Shown here: piece after piece, positions 18,004 through 26,400 of the stretch
Layout of the letters: every line of letters begins with the position of its first letter
How positions within the stretch are numbered: position 1 is the stretch's first letter
Assembly: GCA_030424545.1 (NCBI GenBank)
Contig: JAUHWL010000020.1
Location: 1-45,906 of the forward strand
Direction of reading: 5' to 3'
DNA from: Bacteroidia bacterium
GTDB taxonomy: Bacteria; Bacteroidota; Bacteroidia; Flavobacteriales; Schleiferiaceae
DNA length: 45,906 bases
The notes under the pieces: model-generated
The model's database searches: none
What the model was told of the DNA's origin: nothing
Seen by the model: the letters and a program-made list of their open reading frames with translations, nothing else
Made by a program: the position numbers and the translations under genes

Positions 18004-18047
18004 GATAAATGATTTTTTTATCACGAAGTAATCGGGGCTGTTACTCG
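18004..18047 (-). promoter_or_regulatory. Candidate expression platform between riboswitch and start codon
   Basis: Two hairpins sit between the aptamer and the receptor ATG. One pairs 18024-18031 with 18041-18047 (CGA-a-GTAA with TTAC-TCG, 9-nt loop). The other pairs GATAAA (18004-18009) with TTTATC (18017-18022), directly touching the start codon. The second could hide the initiation region, which would fit translational control. No intrinsic terminator with a U tract is visible here. This is inference from pairing only. Confidence 0.45.
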
Positions 18048-18059
18048 ATGGATTTGTTA

Positions 18060-18151
18060 GTAATTAAAATTCCCTTGGCAGCATTATCTGCCCAGGTTCT
18101 ATGGGTATGATCTCAGCCACACCTATGGCGCGGCACCCCTATGAGAATCAC
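18060..18151 (-). ncRNA. TPP riboswitch (THI element)
   Basis: Read on the minus strand the leader contains the conserved THI-box pieces in the right order: GGGGTGCC, GGCTGAGATCATACCC (thiamine pyrimidine-binding CUGAGA), GAACCTG, CAGATAATGCTG and the closing CCAAGGGA. GGGT and ACCC can form P2. A P1 helix is possible between 18146-18151 and 18060-18065 (GUGAUU with AAUUAC). It begins close to the predicted transcription start. The element binds thiamine pyrophosphate and normally turns expression down when thiamine is plentiful. Confidence 0.95.
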
Positions 18152-18153
18152 GG

Positions 18154-18183
18154 CAAATGTACTCTGGTTTTTTAACTTGGCAA
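18154..18183 (-). promoter_or_regulatory. Promoter of the riboswitch-TonB receptor transcript
   Basis: On the minus strand TACATTTG (18154-18161) matches TAnnTTTG perfectly and lies 19 bases after a TTG (18181-18183), the expected -33 element and spacing for Bacteroidota. The predicted start near 18147 would begin the transcript right at the 5' edge of the TPP aptamer, which supports both calls. Confidence 0.8.
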
Positions 18184-18228
18184 GGAAGTTGGAAAGAAAG
18201 CCACAGTAACCTTTAAATAATTTTAATC

Positions 18229-19053
18229 ATGAAAAATTTAACCTTGATCTTGTTGTGCACACTTTCCTTTTTTTCGTGTCATCAAGCAACAGAGCAAACG
18301 GCCGATAACAGGTATACAGCCAAAGAAGCCGAATACGATGAGATGCCACAAACCGCTAGAGTTGATGAAACTTCAGAAGAAATAACGAACGCTGAAATAG
18401 AACGGAAATTAATTAAAAATGCCTTTTTGCAATATGAAACGAAGGATCTTGCAAAAACACATGCAGATATAAATGATGCCGTTAAAAAATGGAATGGCTA
18501 TTTGGCCAATGACGAAGAACAGAAATATTACAACCGTTATGCAAATGTGCTTGAGATAAGGTTACCTGCTGCCCATTTTGACGAATTTCTTGCCGAAATA
18601 ACAAAAGGCATTGCCCGCTTTGACGAAAAAAGCATAAACGTAACAGACGTAACCGAACAGTTTGTTGATTTAGAAGCACGATTAAAAACCAAAAAAGAAC
18701 TTGAAAAAAGATATTTAGCTCTACTTGCCAAAGCCAACACCGTCACCGAAATTTTAGAAATAGAACGAGAAATTGCCCAACTAAGAGGAGACATAGAGGC
18801 TATGGAAGGCCGTTTCAAACTGCTGAAAAATCAAATTTCTTTTTCTACCATTCGCGTTGAGTTTTATGTAACCACAGTAGAAGTTTATGAAGAAGATAGC
18901 CTTGGCCAAAAGATTGCCACCAATTTTATTCGCGGCTGGAACGGCATCATTGATTTTTTTGTGGGATTGGTACGAGTATGGCCGTTTGTTATAATACTCC
19001 TTGTATTAGCCTACTTTATTAAAAAACGATTCTCTAAAAATAAATCGAAATAA
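18229..19053 (+). CDS. DUF4349-family lipoprotein
   Basis: A 274-residue envelope protein. The N-terminus is a lipoprotein signal with SFFSC, Cys17 being the likely lipidated residue. Residues about 55-215 match the DUF4349 pattern: a first strand (KNAFLQYETKDL), LEIRLPAAHFDEFLAEI, VTDVTEQFVDLEARLKTKKELEKRYLALL and a coiled coil (about 150-200) ending ISFSTIRVEF. A single membrane helix at about 243-263 (VWPFVIILLVLAYFI) and a basic tail close it. The fold places the coiled coil outside the inner membrane. Function of the family is unsettled. It is monocistronic, divergent from the TPP-controlled receptor and ended by a strong terminator. Confidence 0.85.
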   Translation: MKNLTLILLCTLSFFSCHQATEQTADNRYTAKEAEYDEMPQTARVDETSEEITNAEIERKLIKNAFLQYETKDLAKTHADINDAVKKWNGYLANDEEQKYYNRYANVLEIRLPAAHFDEFLAEITKGIARFDEKSINVTDVTEQFVDLEARLKTKKELEKRYLALLAKANTVTEILEIEREIAQLRGDIEAMEGRFKLLKNQISFSTIRVEFYVTTVEVYEEDSLGQKIATNFIRGWNGIIDFFVGLVRVWPFVIILLVLAYFIKKRFSKNKSK

Positions 19054-19078
19054 AAAAGGCCCCCAGCGGGGCCTTTTT
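19053..19078. terminator. Bidirectional intrinsic terminator
   Basis: GGCCCC (19058-19063) and GGGGCC (19068-19073) form a GC-only stem with a 4-nt loop, preceded by six A and followed by five T. It begins at the stop of the DUF4349 gene and also sits 18 bases past the end of the convergent Cys-rich gene. Confidence 0.92.
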
Positions 19079-19096
19079 ATTTAATAATTCCAAGAA

Positions 19097-19378
19097 TTAT
19101 TTTTTCTTTTCTTCAGACTTTTTTTCGCCTTTTGCTTTTTCTTTAGAAGCTTTTTCGCCTTTAGAGCAACATGCTTTTTTCTCGCCTGCTGTACATGCTT
19201 TTTTAGCTTCTCCTTCTTTCTTGGCTGAACAACCTGTACAACCTTCCTTACCACAATTATCGCAATCTGCAATAGAGATCTCTACAGTTGTAGTAGTGTT
19301 TGCCGCAGTTGCTGGAATTACTGCAAAAGCAAAAAGCATCAATAATGAAGATGCTAAAACAATCATTTTATTTTTCAT
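19097..19378 (-). CDS. Small secreted Cys-rich, Lys/Glu-rich protein
   Basis: I do not recognise a family. From ATG 19378 the product is 93 residues with a classical signal peptide (MKNKMIVLASSLLMLFAF...ATAA, cleavage near 26). An in-frame extension upstream to 19420 exists but would spoil the signal. The mature part has seven cysteines. The first four are spaced C-x2-C-x4-C-x2-C (C39, C42, C47, C50), a spacing like metal-binding knuckles; C62, C70 and C71 follow. The last 45 residues are an almost uninterrupted Lys/Glu/Ala/Gly low-complexity tail ending in KKK. It could bind metal or be a disulfide-linked envelope protein. It lies 47 bp upstream of nothing on its strand and shares a terminator with the DUF4349 gene. 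Confidence 0.75.
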   Translation of the reverse strand: MKNKMIVLASSLLMLFAFAVIPATAANTTTTVEISIADCDNCGKEGCTGCSAKKEGEAKKACTAGEKKACCSKGEKASKEKAKGEKKSEEKKK

Positions 19379-19425
19379 AATAAGTATTTTAAAACGGTTT
19401 ACGAATATATAAAATAGCATGATTG

Positions 19426-20364
19426 CTATTTCAATTCTTTTATAACGTTTAGTAAACGATTTGGATAGTCAGTTATTATCCCATCCACCTGCATTTGTAT
19501 TAAATCTTTCATGTCACCTTCCTCATTTACGGTCCAAGGTATTACGGCAATATCTTTACTATGTAACTCTTTAATTAACTTTTTGGAAAGTATGGGGTAA
19601 TAACAACTGTAAATTTCGGGGTAAAACCCTAATTTTTTCATCTCCTTTTTAAACGAGGCATTTGTTTTTTTTACATATCCCATTACCAAAAATGCAATTT
19701 TAACATCCGGATAATTTGCCTTTATAAACTGTAGTGTGGCAACATCAAAACTTTGCAGGTAATAATGTTGCAATGGTAAATTCTGTTGCAAGACATCCAT
19801 AACCAATTTGCAAAATTCAGCTACTGGTGGCTGGCTTATTCCCACTTTTTTAGAATTGCTCTTTATTTCTACATTAAAAACAGGCAATTCAATTCCTTTT
19901 ACCAAACAGTAATTCTTTACTGCATGTATAACCTCTTCTAACAAGGGTTTATATTGAAAACTGTTTTCTTGATTTACAAAATCAGGATGACGAAGGGTAC
20001 CGCAATCGCATTTTTTAATTTCGGCATAGGGCATTGTAAAAAGATTAAAATTTTTATTTTTTTTAATCTTTTTACCATTAGGGTCTAAGCAAATTTTCCG
20101 GTTTAAATAGGGTTCATGGCTTACAACTACTTTTCTATCTTTAGAAATAACAACATCCAATTCTAAAGTAGATACGCCTATTTCTACAGCCTTTATAAAT
20201 GAAGCAATAGTGTTTTCCGGCAACAAACTAGGGCAACCACGATGCCCCTGTACATCAAACTTTACTGGAGGAGGATACCCGAAGCTGTGCATACAGAAAA
20301 AACAGAGTATTAAGGTTTGTTTTAAGAACCTTTTGGCTTGCTTAATGAGGCTAAATAATCCCAA
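19426..20364 (-). CDS. Secreted glycerophosphodiester phosphodiesterase
   Basis: The 312-residue product is a GDPD-family TIM-barrel enzyme hydrolysing glycerophosphodiesters to glycerol 3-phosphate and an alcohol. Catalytic signatures: VQGHRGCPSLLPENT (His-Arg and Glu), LELDVVISKDRKVVVSHEP (Glu, Asp, His), VEIKS, and the closing IPWTVNEEGDMKDLIQMQVDGIITDYPN. The N-terminal basic stretch and TLILCFFCMHSFG form a signal or membrane anchor, implying periplasmic location. The start is uncertain: the reading begins at TTG 20364, inside the SDR gene (43 bp overlap). The first ATG (20292) would remove the signal. The overlap suggests co-transcription and coupling with the SDR. Confidence 0.85.
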   Translation of the reverse strand: MGLFSLIKQAKRFLKQTLILCFFCMHSFGYPPPVKFDVQGHRGCPSLLPENTIASFIKAVEIGVSTLELDVVISKDRKVVVSHEPYLNRKICLDPNGKKIKKNKNFNLFTMPYAEIKKCDCGTLRHPDFVNQENSFQYKPLLEEVIHAVKNYCLVKGIELPVFNVEIKSNSKKVGISQPPVAEFCKLVMDVLQQNLPLQHYYLQSFDVATLQFIKANYPDVKIAFLVMGYVKKTNASFKKEMKKLGFYPEIYSCYYPILSKKLIKELHSKDIAVIPWTVNEEGDMKDLIQMQVDGIITDYPNRLLNVIKELK

Positions 20365-21200
20365 TGTTCTGGAGTTAAAACGTCTAAAAAGTTAAGCTGA
20401 CCCGCATCTTGCAACCACTCAGCACCGTCTAAGGTTACTACTTCGCCATTCATATAAGCGGCAAAATCACTAACCATGTAAGCCGCTAAATTGGCCAATT
20501 CTTGATGCTCTCCCGCTCGTTTTAAAGGAACTTGTTTAGCTAAATCTAATTTCTCTTGTAGATTTCCTGGCAACAACCTGCTCCATGCACCTTTTGTTGG
20601 AAACGGCCCAGGCGCAATGGCATTGCTGCGAATACCATATTTTGCCCACTCTACAGCTAAAGATCTTGTCATGGCTAAAACCCCTGCCTTTGCCATAGCA
20701 CTAGGCACAACAAAGCTAGAGCCTGTCCAGGCGTAGGTAGTTACAATATTTAAAAAGCACTTGTCAGTTTGTTTGTTTTCAATCCAATGCTTACCAAAGG
20801 CCAAGGTTACATTTTTACTGCCTTTAAGTACAATGTCTATAACGGCATCAAACGCATTGGGGCTTAAGCGTTCTGTAGGGCTTATAAAATTTCCTGCTGC
20901 ATTGTTTAGTACAACATCGGCTTTGCCATAATGGGCTAACGTTTTGCTTAAAAGTTGTTCTACTTGGTCGTAATGCCGAACATCACAAGCAACAGGAAGC
21001 ACCTCACTGCCATGGCTCGCCATCATCTCTGCTGCTGTTTTTTCTAATACTTCAATTTTACGGCTAGTGATTACCAATTTGGCTCCAAGCCTTAAAAAGT
21101 ACTCGCCCATACTTCGCCCTAAACCAGTGCCACCACCCGTTATAACAATTACTTTATCCTTTAATGCTTCATCGCGAAGCATGCCTTCTTTATATTTCAT
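20322..21200 (-). CDS. SDR oxidoreductase, 2,4-dienoyl-CoA reductase-like
   Basis: A 292-residue short-chain dehydrogenase/reductase. The nucleotide-binding TGGGTGLG is at 21-28, NNAAGNF near 105, and the catalytic arrangement matches mammalian dienoyl-CoA reductases rather than the ordinary YxxxK type: a Tyr in TTYAW, a Ser 11 residues later and a Lys 4 residues after that (SAMAKAG). AIAPGPFPTKGAWSRL and LANLAAYMVSDFAAYMNGE also resemble that subfamily. It likely uses NADPH to reduce 2,4-dienoyl-CoA in unsaturated fatty acid breakdown. It overlaps the downstream GDPD by 43 bp and is divergent from oligopeptidase B (48 bp gap). No thiolase or hydratase is adjacent. Confidence 0.88.
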   Translation of the reverse strand: MKYKEGMLRDEALKDKVIVITGGGTGLGRSMGEYFLRLGAKLVITSRKIEVLEKTAAEMMASHGSEVLPVACDVRHYDQVEQLLSKTLAHYGKADVVLNNAAGNFISPTERLSPNAFDAVIDIVLKGSKNVTLAFGKHWIENKQTDKCFLNIVTTYAWTGSSFVVPSAMAKAGVLAMTRSLAVEWAKYGIRSNAIAPGPFPTKGAWSRLLPGNLQEKLDLAKQVPLKRAGEHQELANLAAYMVSDFAAYMNGEVVTLDGAEWLQDAGQLNFLDVLTPEHWDYLASLSKPKGS

Positions 21201-21248
21201 GATGTTGTATTTTCAACGCGCTCGAAAGTACATTTTAATAAATAGATT

Positions 21249-23315
21249 ATGAAAGGTAGCGATTCTATTCCTCAACCAAAAGCGCAAAAGAAACCACACC
21301 AAATTATTACCCACGGTATTACTAGGCAAGATGATTATTTCTGGCTAAATGATAGGGACAACAAAGAGGTTATTGACTATTTAAATGCCGAAAACAATTA
21401 CAGAGAAAAGATCATGGAAGACACCAAAGACTTTCAGCAAAATCTTTTTGACGAGATGGTTGGTAGAATAAAAAAAGATGATAGCAGCGTGCCGTACAAA
21501 TTAGATGGTTGGTTTTACTATACCCGATTTGAAGGTGATCAAGAATATCCCTTCTTCTGTAGGAAAAAAGAAACCTTAGATGCACCAGAAGAAATAATGC
21601 TAAACGTTAATGAACTGGCTAAGGGCCATAGCTATTATCATGTGGGCGGAATTAGTGTAAGCCCAGATAAAAAGATGATTGCGTTTGGCGTTGATACCGT
21701 TAGCAGAAGAATTTATACCGTTTACTTTAAAAATTTAGAAACGGGCGAAATTCTAGATGAGACCATTGAGAATACTACTGGAAGTGCTATTTGGGCTGCT
21801 GATAATAAAACACTTTTTTATAGTCGTAAAAACGAAAAAACGCTGAGGAGTGAGCGCATTTTAAAGCACAAATTTGGCACCAACATTCCGGACAGTGAAG
21901 TTTATTTTGAAGAGGATGAAACTTTCTCCACGTTTGTTTACAAATCAAAAAGCAAAAAATACTTGCTTATTGGCAGCTCAAGTACATTAAGTGATGAGTA
22001 CCGGTTTTTATCTGCTGATAATCCTGATGGAGAATTTAAAATTATACAACCCAGAGTACGAGAATTAGAATATAGCGTAGCACATTTTAATGACAGCTGG
22101 TTTATAAGGACCAATAAAGACGGGGCTACCAATTTTAAAATCATGAAAACACCTTTGTTAGCTACTACAAAAGAAAATTGGGTAGAGGTAATTCCGCATC
22201 GCGAATATGTATTTATTGAAGGAATGGAGCTTTTTACAAACTTTTTTACGCTTGAAGAAAGAAGCAAGGGGCTTACCCAAATGCGTATAGAAAGGTGGGA
22301 CACTGGCGAAAAGCATTATTTAGACTTTGGCGAAGAAAGCTACACGGCCTATACCGGAACCAACCCTGATTTTAACACAGAATATTTACGGTACGGATAT
22401 ACATCGCACACTACACCCAGTTCTGTTATTGATTACAACATGCGCACAAAAGAAAAAAAAGTGCTTAAAGAACAAGAGGTTGTTGGTGGGTATGATAAAA
22501 CAAAATATACAAGCAAAAGAATTTGGGCCACTGCGAAAGACGGAACAAAAATTCCTGTTTCACTTGTTTATAAAAATGACCTTAAGAATGATAAGGAAGG
22601 GAACCCTCTGTTGTTATACGGCTATGGGGCGTATGGTGTAACCGTTGATGCTACGTTTTCTTCAACCCGATTAAGCCTACTAGACCGCGGGTTTATTTTT
22701 GCCGTTGCCCACATTAGAGGAGGGCAATACTTAGGACGGAAATGGTACGAAAGTGGCAAATTGCTTAAAAAGAAAAATTCGTTTAATGACTTTATTTCTT
22801 GTGCCCAAAGCCTGATTGATGAAAAATACACCAACCCAGCCAAACTCTTTGCTATGGGCGGAAGCGCAGGTGGGCTGCTCATGGGAGCTGTAATAAATAT
22901 GCGGCCAAATCTTTTTAAAGGTGTAATTGCCGCTGTGCCGTTTGTAGATGTAGTTTCTACAATGCTTGACGATAGCATCCCACTAACAACTGGTGAATAT
23001 GATGAATGGGGAAACCCCAACAACAAAGAGTACTTTGAGTACATGCTAAGCTACTCACCTTACGATCAAGTAGAGGCCAAAGATTACCCTGCTTTGCTAA
23101 TAACTACAGGTTTGCATGATAGCCAAGTACAATATTGGGAACCCGCCAAATGGATTGCCAAGCTACGTGATCTGCGCACCAACAAAGACAAACCACTGCT
23201 TATGTTTTGCAATATGGAAACGGGTCATGGTGGAGCATCTGGCCGTTTTGAAAGTTATAAAGAGACCGCCATGGAGTATGCATTTCTCTTAGATTTAATG
23301 GATATAAAATCATAG
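21249..23315 (+). CDS. ptrB: Oligopeptidase B (S9 prolyl oligopeptidase family)
   Basis: The 688-residue serine peptidase cleaves short peptides after basic residues. It lacks a signal peptide, so it acts in the cytoplasm or periplasm by unknown export. An N-terminal seven-bladed propeller (about 70-405) precedes the alpha/beta-hydrolase domain. The catalytic triad is Ser539 in GGSAGG, Asp624 in LHDSQVQYWEPAKW and His660 in TGHGGASGRF. The HDSQVQYWEPAKW block is diagnostic for oligopeptidase B over prolyl endopeptidase. It is the only gene on the plus strand here, divergent from the SDR and closed by a strong terminator. Confidence 0.92.
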   Translation: MKGSDSIPQPKAQKKPHQIITHGITRQDDYFWLNDRDNKEVIDYLNAENNYREKIMEDTKDFQQNLFDEMVGRIKKDDSSVPYKLDGWFYYTRFEGDQEYPFFCRKKETLDAPEEIMLNVNELAKGHSYYHVGGISVSPDKKMIAFGVDTVSRRIYTVYFKNLETGEILDETIENTTGSAIWAADNKTLFYSRKNEKTLRSERILKHKFGTNIPDSEVYFEEDETFSTFVYKSKSKKYLLIGSSSTLSDEYRFLSADNPDGEFKIIQPRVRELEYSVAHFNDSWFIRTNKDGATNFKIMKTPLLATTKENWVEVIPHREYVFIEGMELFTNFFTLEERSKGLTQMRIERWDTGEKHYLDFGEESYTAYTGTNPDFNTEYLRYGYTSHTTPSSVIDYNMRTKEKKVLKEQEVVGGYDKTKYTSKRIWATAKDGTKIPVSLVYKNDLKNDKEGNPLLLYGYGAYGVTVDATFSSTRLSLLDRGFIFAVAHIRGGQYLGRKWYESGKLLKKKNSFNDFISCAQSLIDEKYTNPAKLFAMGGSAGGLLMGAVINMRPNLFKGVIAAVPFVDVVSTMLDDSIPLTTGEYDEWGNPNNKEYFEYMLSYSPYDQVEAKDYPALLITTGLHDSQVQYWEPAKWIAKLRDLRTNKDKPLLMFCNMETGHGGASGRFESYKETAMEYAFLLDLMDIKS

Positions 23316-23370
23316 CGAATCATTTATTTTAGAAGAGACAATAAAAATTAATACGTACGTTTTTACACAA

Positions 23371-23402
23371 AAAAGCCCCGCGCCATTGGCGCGGGGCTTT
23401 TT
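23371..23402. terminator. Strong bidirectional intrinsic terminator
   Basis: A perfect 10-bp GC stem (GCCCCGCGCC at 23375-23384 with GGCGCGGGGC at 23388-23397) closes a 3-nt loop and is flanked by A and T runs. It lies between the convergent ends of oligopeptidase B and the 3359-residue surface protein and can serve both. Confidence 0.95.
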
Positions 23403-23422
23403 GTTTTTAATCACCAACTTAC

Positions 23423-26400
23423 TTACCGAACCACTTTAAATGTTTCTATAACTTCTGGTGTAGTTATGGTTACCATGTAAACTTGGATGTCTGGATCCGT
23501 AACTGGTATTACATAGTTTTCTTTTGTGCTTACTTTATCATTTCTGTGCAACACTTGGCCTAGTAAATTAGTTACCTGCACATTGGCTTGTAAGCTGCTC
23601 ATATTGCTGAATGAAACTTCTATACCTTCTGATGTTCCCCATGCTAACGTTGCAGGAGCAACAGGCTGGATAGGCGTAGAATTCATGCTAAAGTGAAGAA
23701 CAAAACGCTCCATTCTAAAGCTTGTTTTATTCATAAATTCATAAGCGCTAGAAGATAATTCGTGCCAAGCACCTGTTGCTTTATCTTCTAAGTATACTCT
23801 CCAACTTGGTGATGGAACTGCCACCATCTCTATGCGGAAAGGCTTATTATCTTTTGTAGAATAAAAACCTAAAGGCACTGTTGTTACATCTACAGGGTAT
23901 TGCATTTTGTTAATGATTAATGCTCTATTTTCTATAGATGAAAACAATACCGGAGCACCTTCTTGTGCACCATTCTTTTCAATATCGTATCCAAGATCAT
24001 ATCCATTGGTATAATCATAATCAAATACCAATTCTGTTGCATCTCCCAAAGAAGGGTTATCTACGTCTACTGCATACAGCATCATAAAATCATCTCCTTT
24101 TTTATAGTGAGGTGTGATTTCGCAACTAGAACGATAATCTGGCGAAAGGGTAACATTAATCGGGCCTGTTGTACCGTTTGCTGTAATACGATCTGCATCT
24201 ACATTATTGGCAGAGCTATTATTTGGATCAACAGCTGGATTTGGAGAATAAGGATCTAAATCTGCATTTGGAATAAAATCTTTTCTTCTTGTCTGGCTAC
24301 CGGTTACACGTCTAATATAGAACGATTGGAAAGGTGCGATTAAACGCGCTGTGGTTAACACGTTACCTGTTCCATTGCCTGGATAGGCAACAACGTTTCC
24401 GTTAGAAGCATCTACCGCAACATATGCACCTTTGCTAAATTGACCTGGTATAGGAGATGTGAATGCATCACCAGGATTCCAAATCCAAATGGCATGGTCA
24501 AACTCAGAACCAAAGAAATCTGCAGCTCCATTACCATTCATTTTCTGAACATCAAGTGTTACTGGGAAAACGTTTGGAACAAGATTCCATCCTCCCCAAT
24601 TATCATGTGTAGAAATAATTGCCGCTTCTGCATTTGTAGTTCCTTGTAGATTTACAATTGCTGGGAAAGAAGAAACGTTGTTATCATCTACAAAGAAGTT
24701 CATTCCATGGGCATTCAACTCATCCGTGCTTGAAACCATTCTCCAAGTTCCGTAAGCATGAGAGCTATAACCTGAACCACCTAAACCACCTGCAATAGAA
24801 TTGTTAGATCTGTTCATAAAGAATCCTTGCTCTTTTCCACTCGCATATTCTGTATCGTACCACCACAAGTTGTGTGTTCCTTCATCCATTGTTAAGTGAA
24901 CAAAATCAGGATTTACCAAATCATTATTTGCAGCGGCAAAATCAGCACCCGTTAATGGGTTGCCATTTTCTGCAGATACTGGAAATGCAATGTTATGCCA
25001 ACCGTCTTCACTTAAGGCCATTTCAAATATTGCATTTGGCATTTTTGGTCCTAAGTATTGGCCGTATTCTGGTGAGTTTGCTCCCGAACCATCATCAACC
25101 GCTAAGAATCTGATTGTACCATCATTCTTAATATTATCAGTAACTTTTAAACAGCTAGAAACTACGGCCTCTGTACCCGAATAGATAATGATGTTTTTAA
25201 CTGTTGCTGGAATATCTAAAATATCAGCATTTACATTAGGAGGATCAATCCAGAATAATGTTTTATCGCCATCATTAACATTTGGTTTACCGCTTCCATC
25301 AGAACCGTTTTCCCATCCTCCACCAGAGGTAAACTTAAGGGCGACAAACGGAATACTCAATGTCGTGGTATTGTCGCTTTCTGCTCCACTATCTGGGCCA
25401 TTGGCAACCTCTGCGTTATCTATTACTTTATAATCAATTGTTACACCATTACCATCTAAGAAAGATTCTATTGGAGTTACACTAATTGGTTGAGTAGGTA
25501 TGCCTAATGCATTTGTTGGCACTAACAATCCTGCAGCAGGAAGAAGTTGACAACTTGCCGTAGGACATGGACCTGCAGGCACTGAACCTTTATAGTACGT
25601 AGTTGTTCCAACCGATATACTCAATGTTTGCGCAGAAAAATCTGTAATCAGTAGGTTGGTAACTTCTCCATCAGGATCAGAACCACCAAAAGCAGCAACG
25701 GGTATCTCAAACGCACCAATTACACCTGGGTTATAACGCGTTCCTTGAACTACGTTGTTGATTACCGTTCCGGCTAAGTCTACAGCACCACTTGTTGGAA
25801 TTTGTTGAATTCCAAGATCGGCACTTACAACATTGCCCAACAATGAGTTAATGGGTGTACGTGTTGCTGGTGAAGTTGCTACCCAACCTGATGGAAGCAA
25901 TTCTGTTGGAATACCAGTTCCTTGATTTGTACCATCATCACCTTGATTGAAGCTATTGTCTGTTGACAATACAATGCTAAAATCGTCTCCTTGAATACAA
26001 TCATCAAAACTAAATGTACCATTTGCATTTACTGTGGCTTTATCCAGTACGGTTTGTAAACCTGTTTCCGGATTGATTCCAACTACATAAGCGTACAACC
26101 CTGTGGCATCTGTACCCGCTTCGCCAGCGGTAAAGATGTTTGCCCATGCTGCATCTCCACTACCATCAACATCTTGCCAAACTGTTCCGGCAATACTTGC
26201 TCTTGGCTCTGAGGCACAGAATGGAGTGCTTGGTGGATAATCTACCGCTCCAGAAATTTCTGCTGTTGGATTTACGGTTATTTGAAATTTAGTATCATTT
26301 GATCTATACCCACTAAAGCCATCTTCTTGGTTTACCCAACCTGCGCCCGTAAGAACCCATGCTGGCCAATTAGAGGCAACAGCTCCTAACGTAGTGTCAG

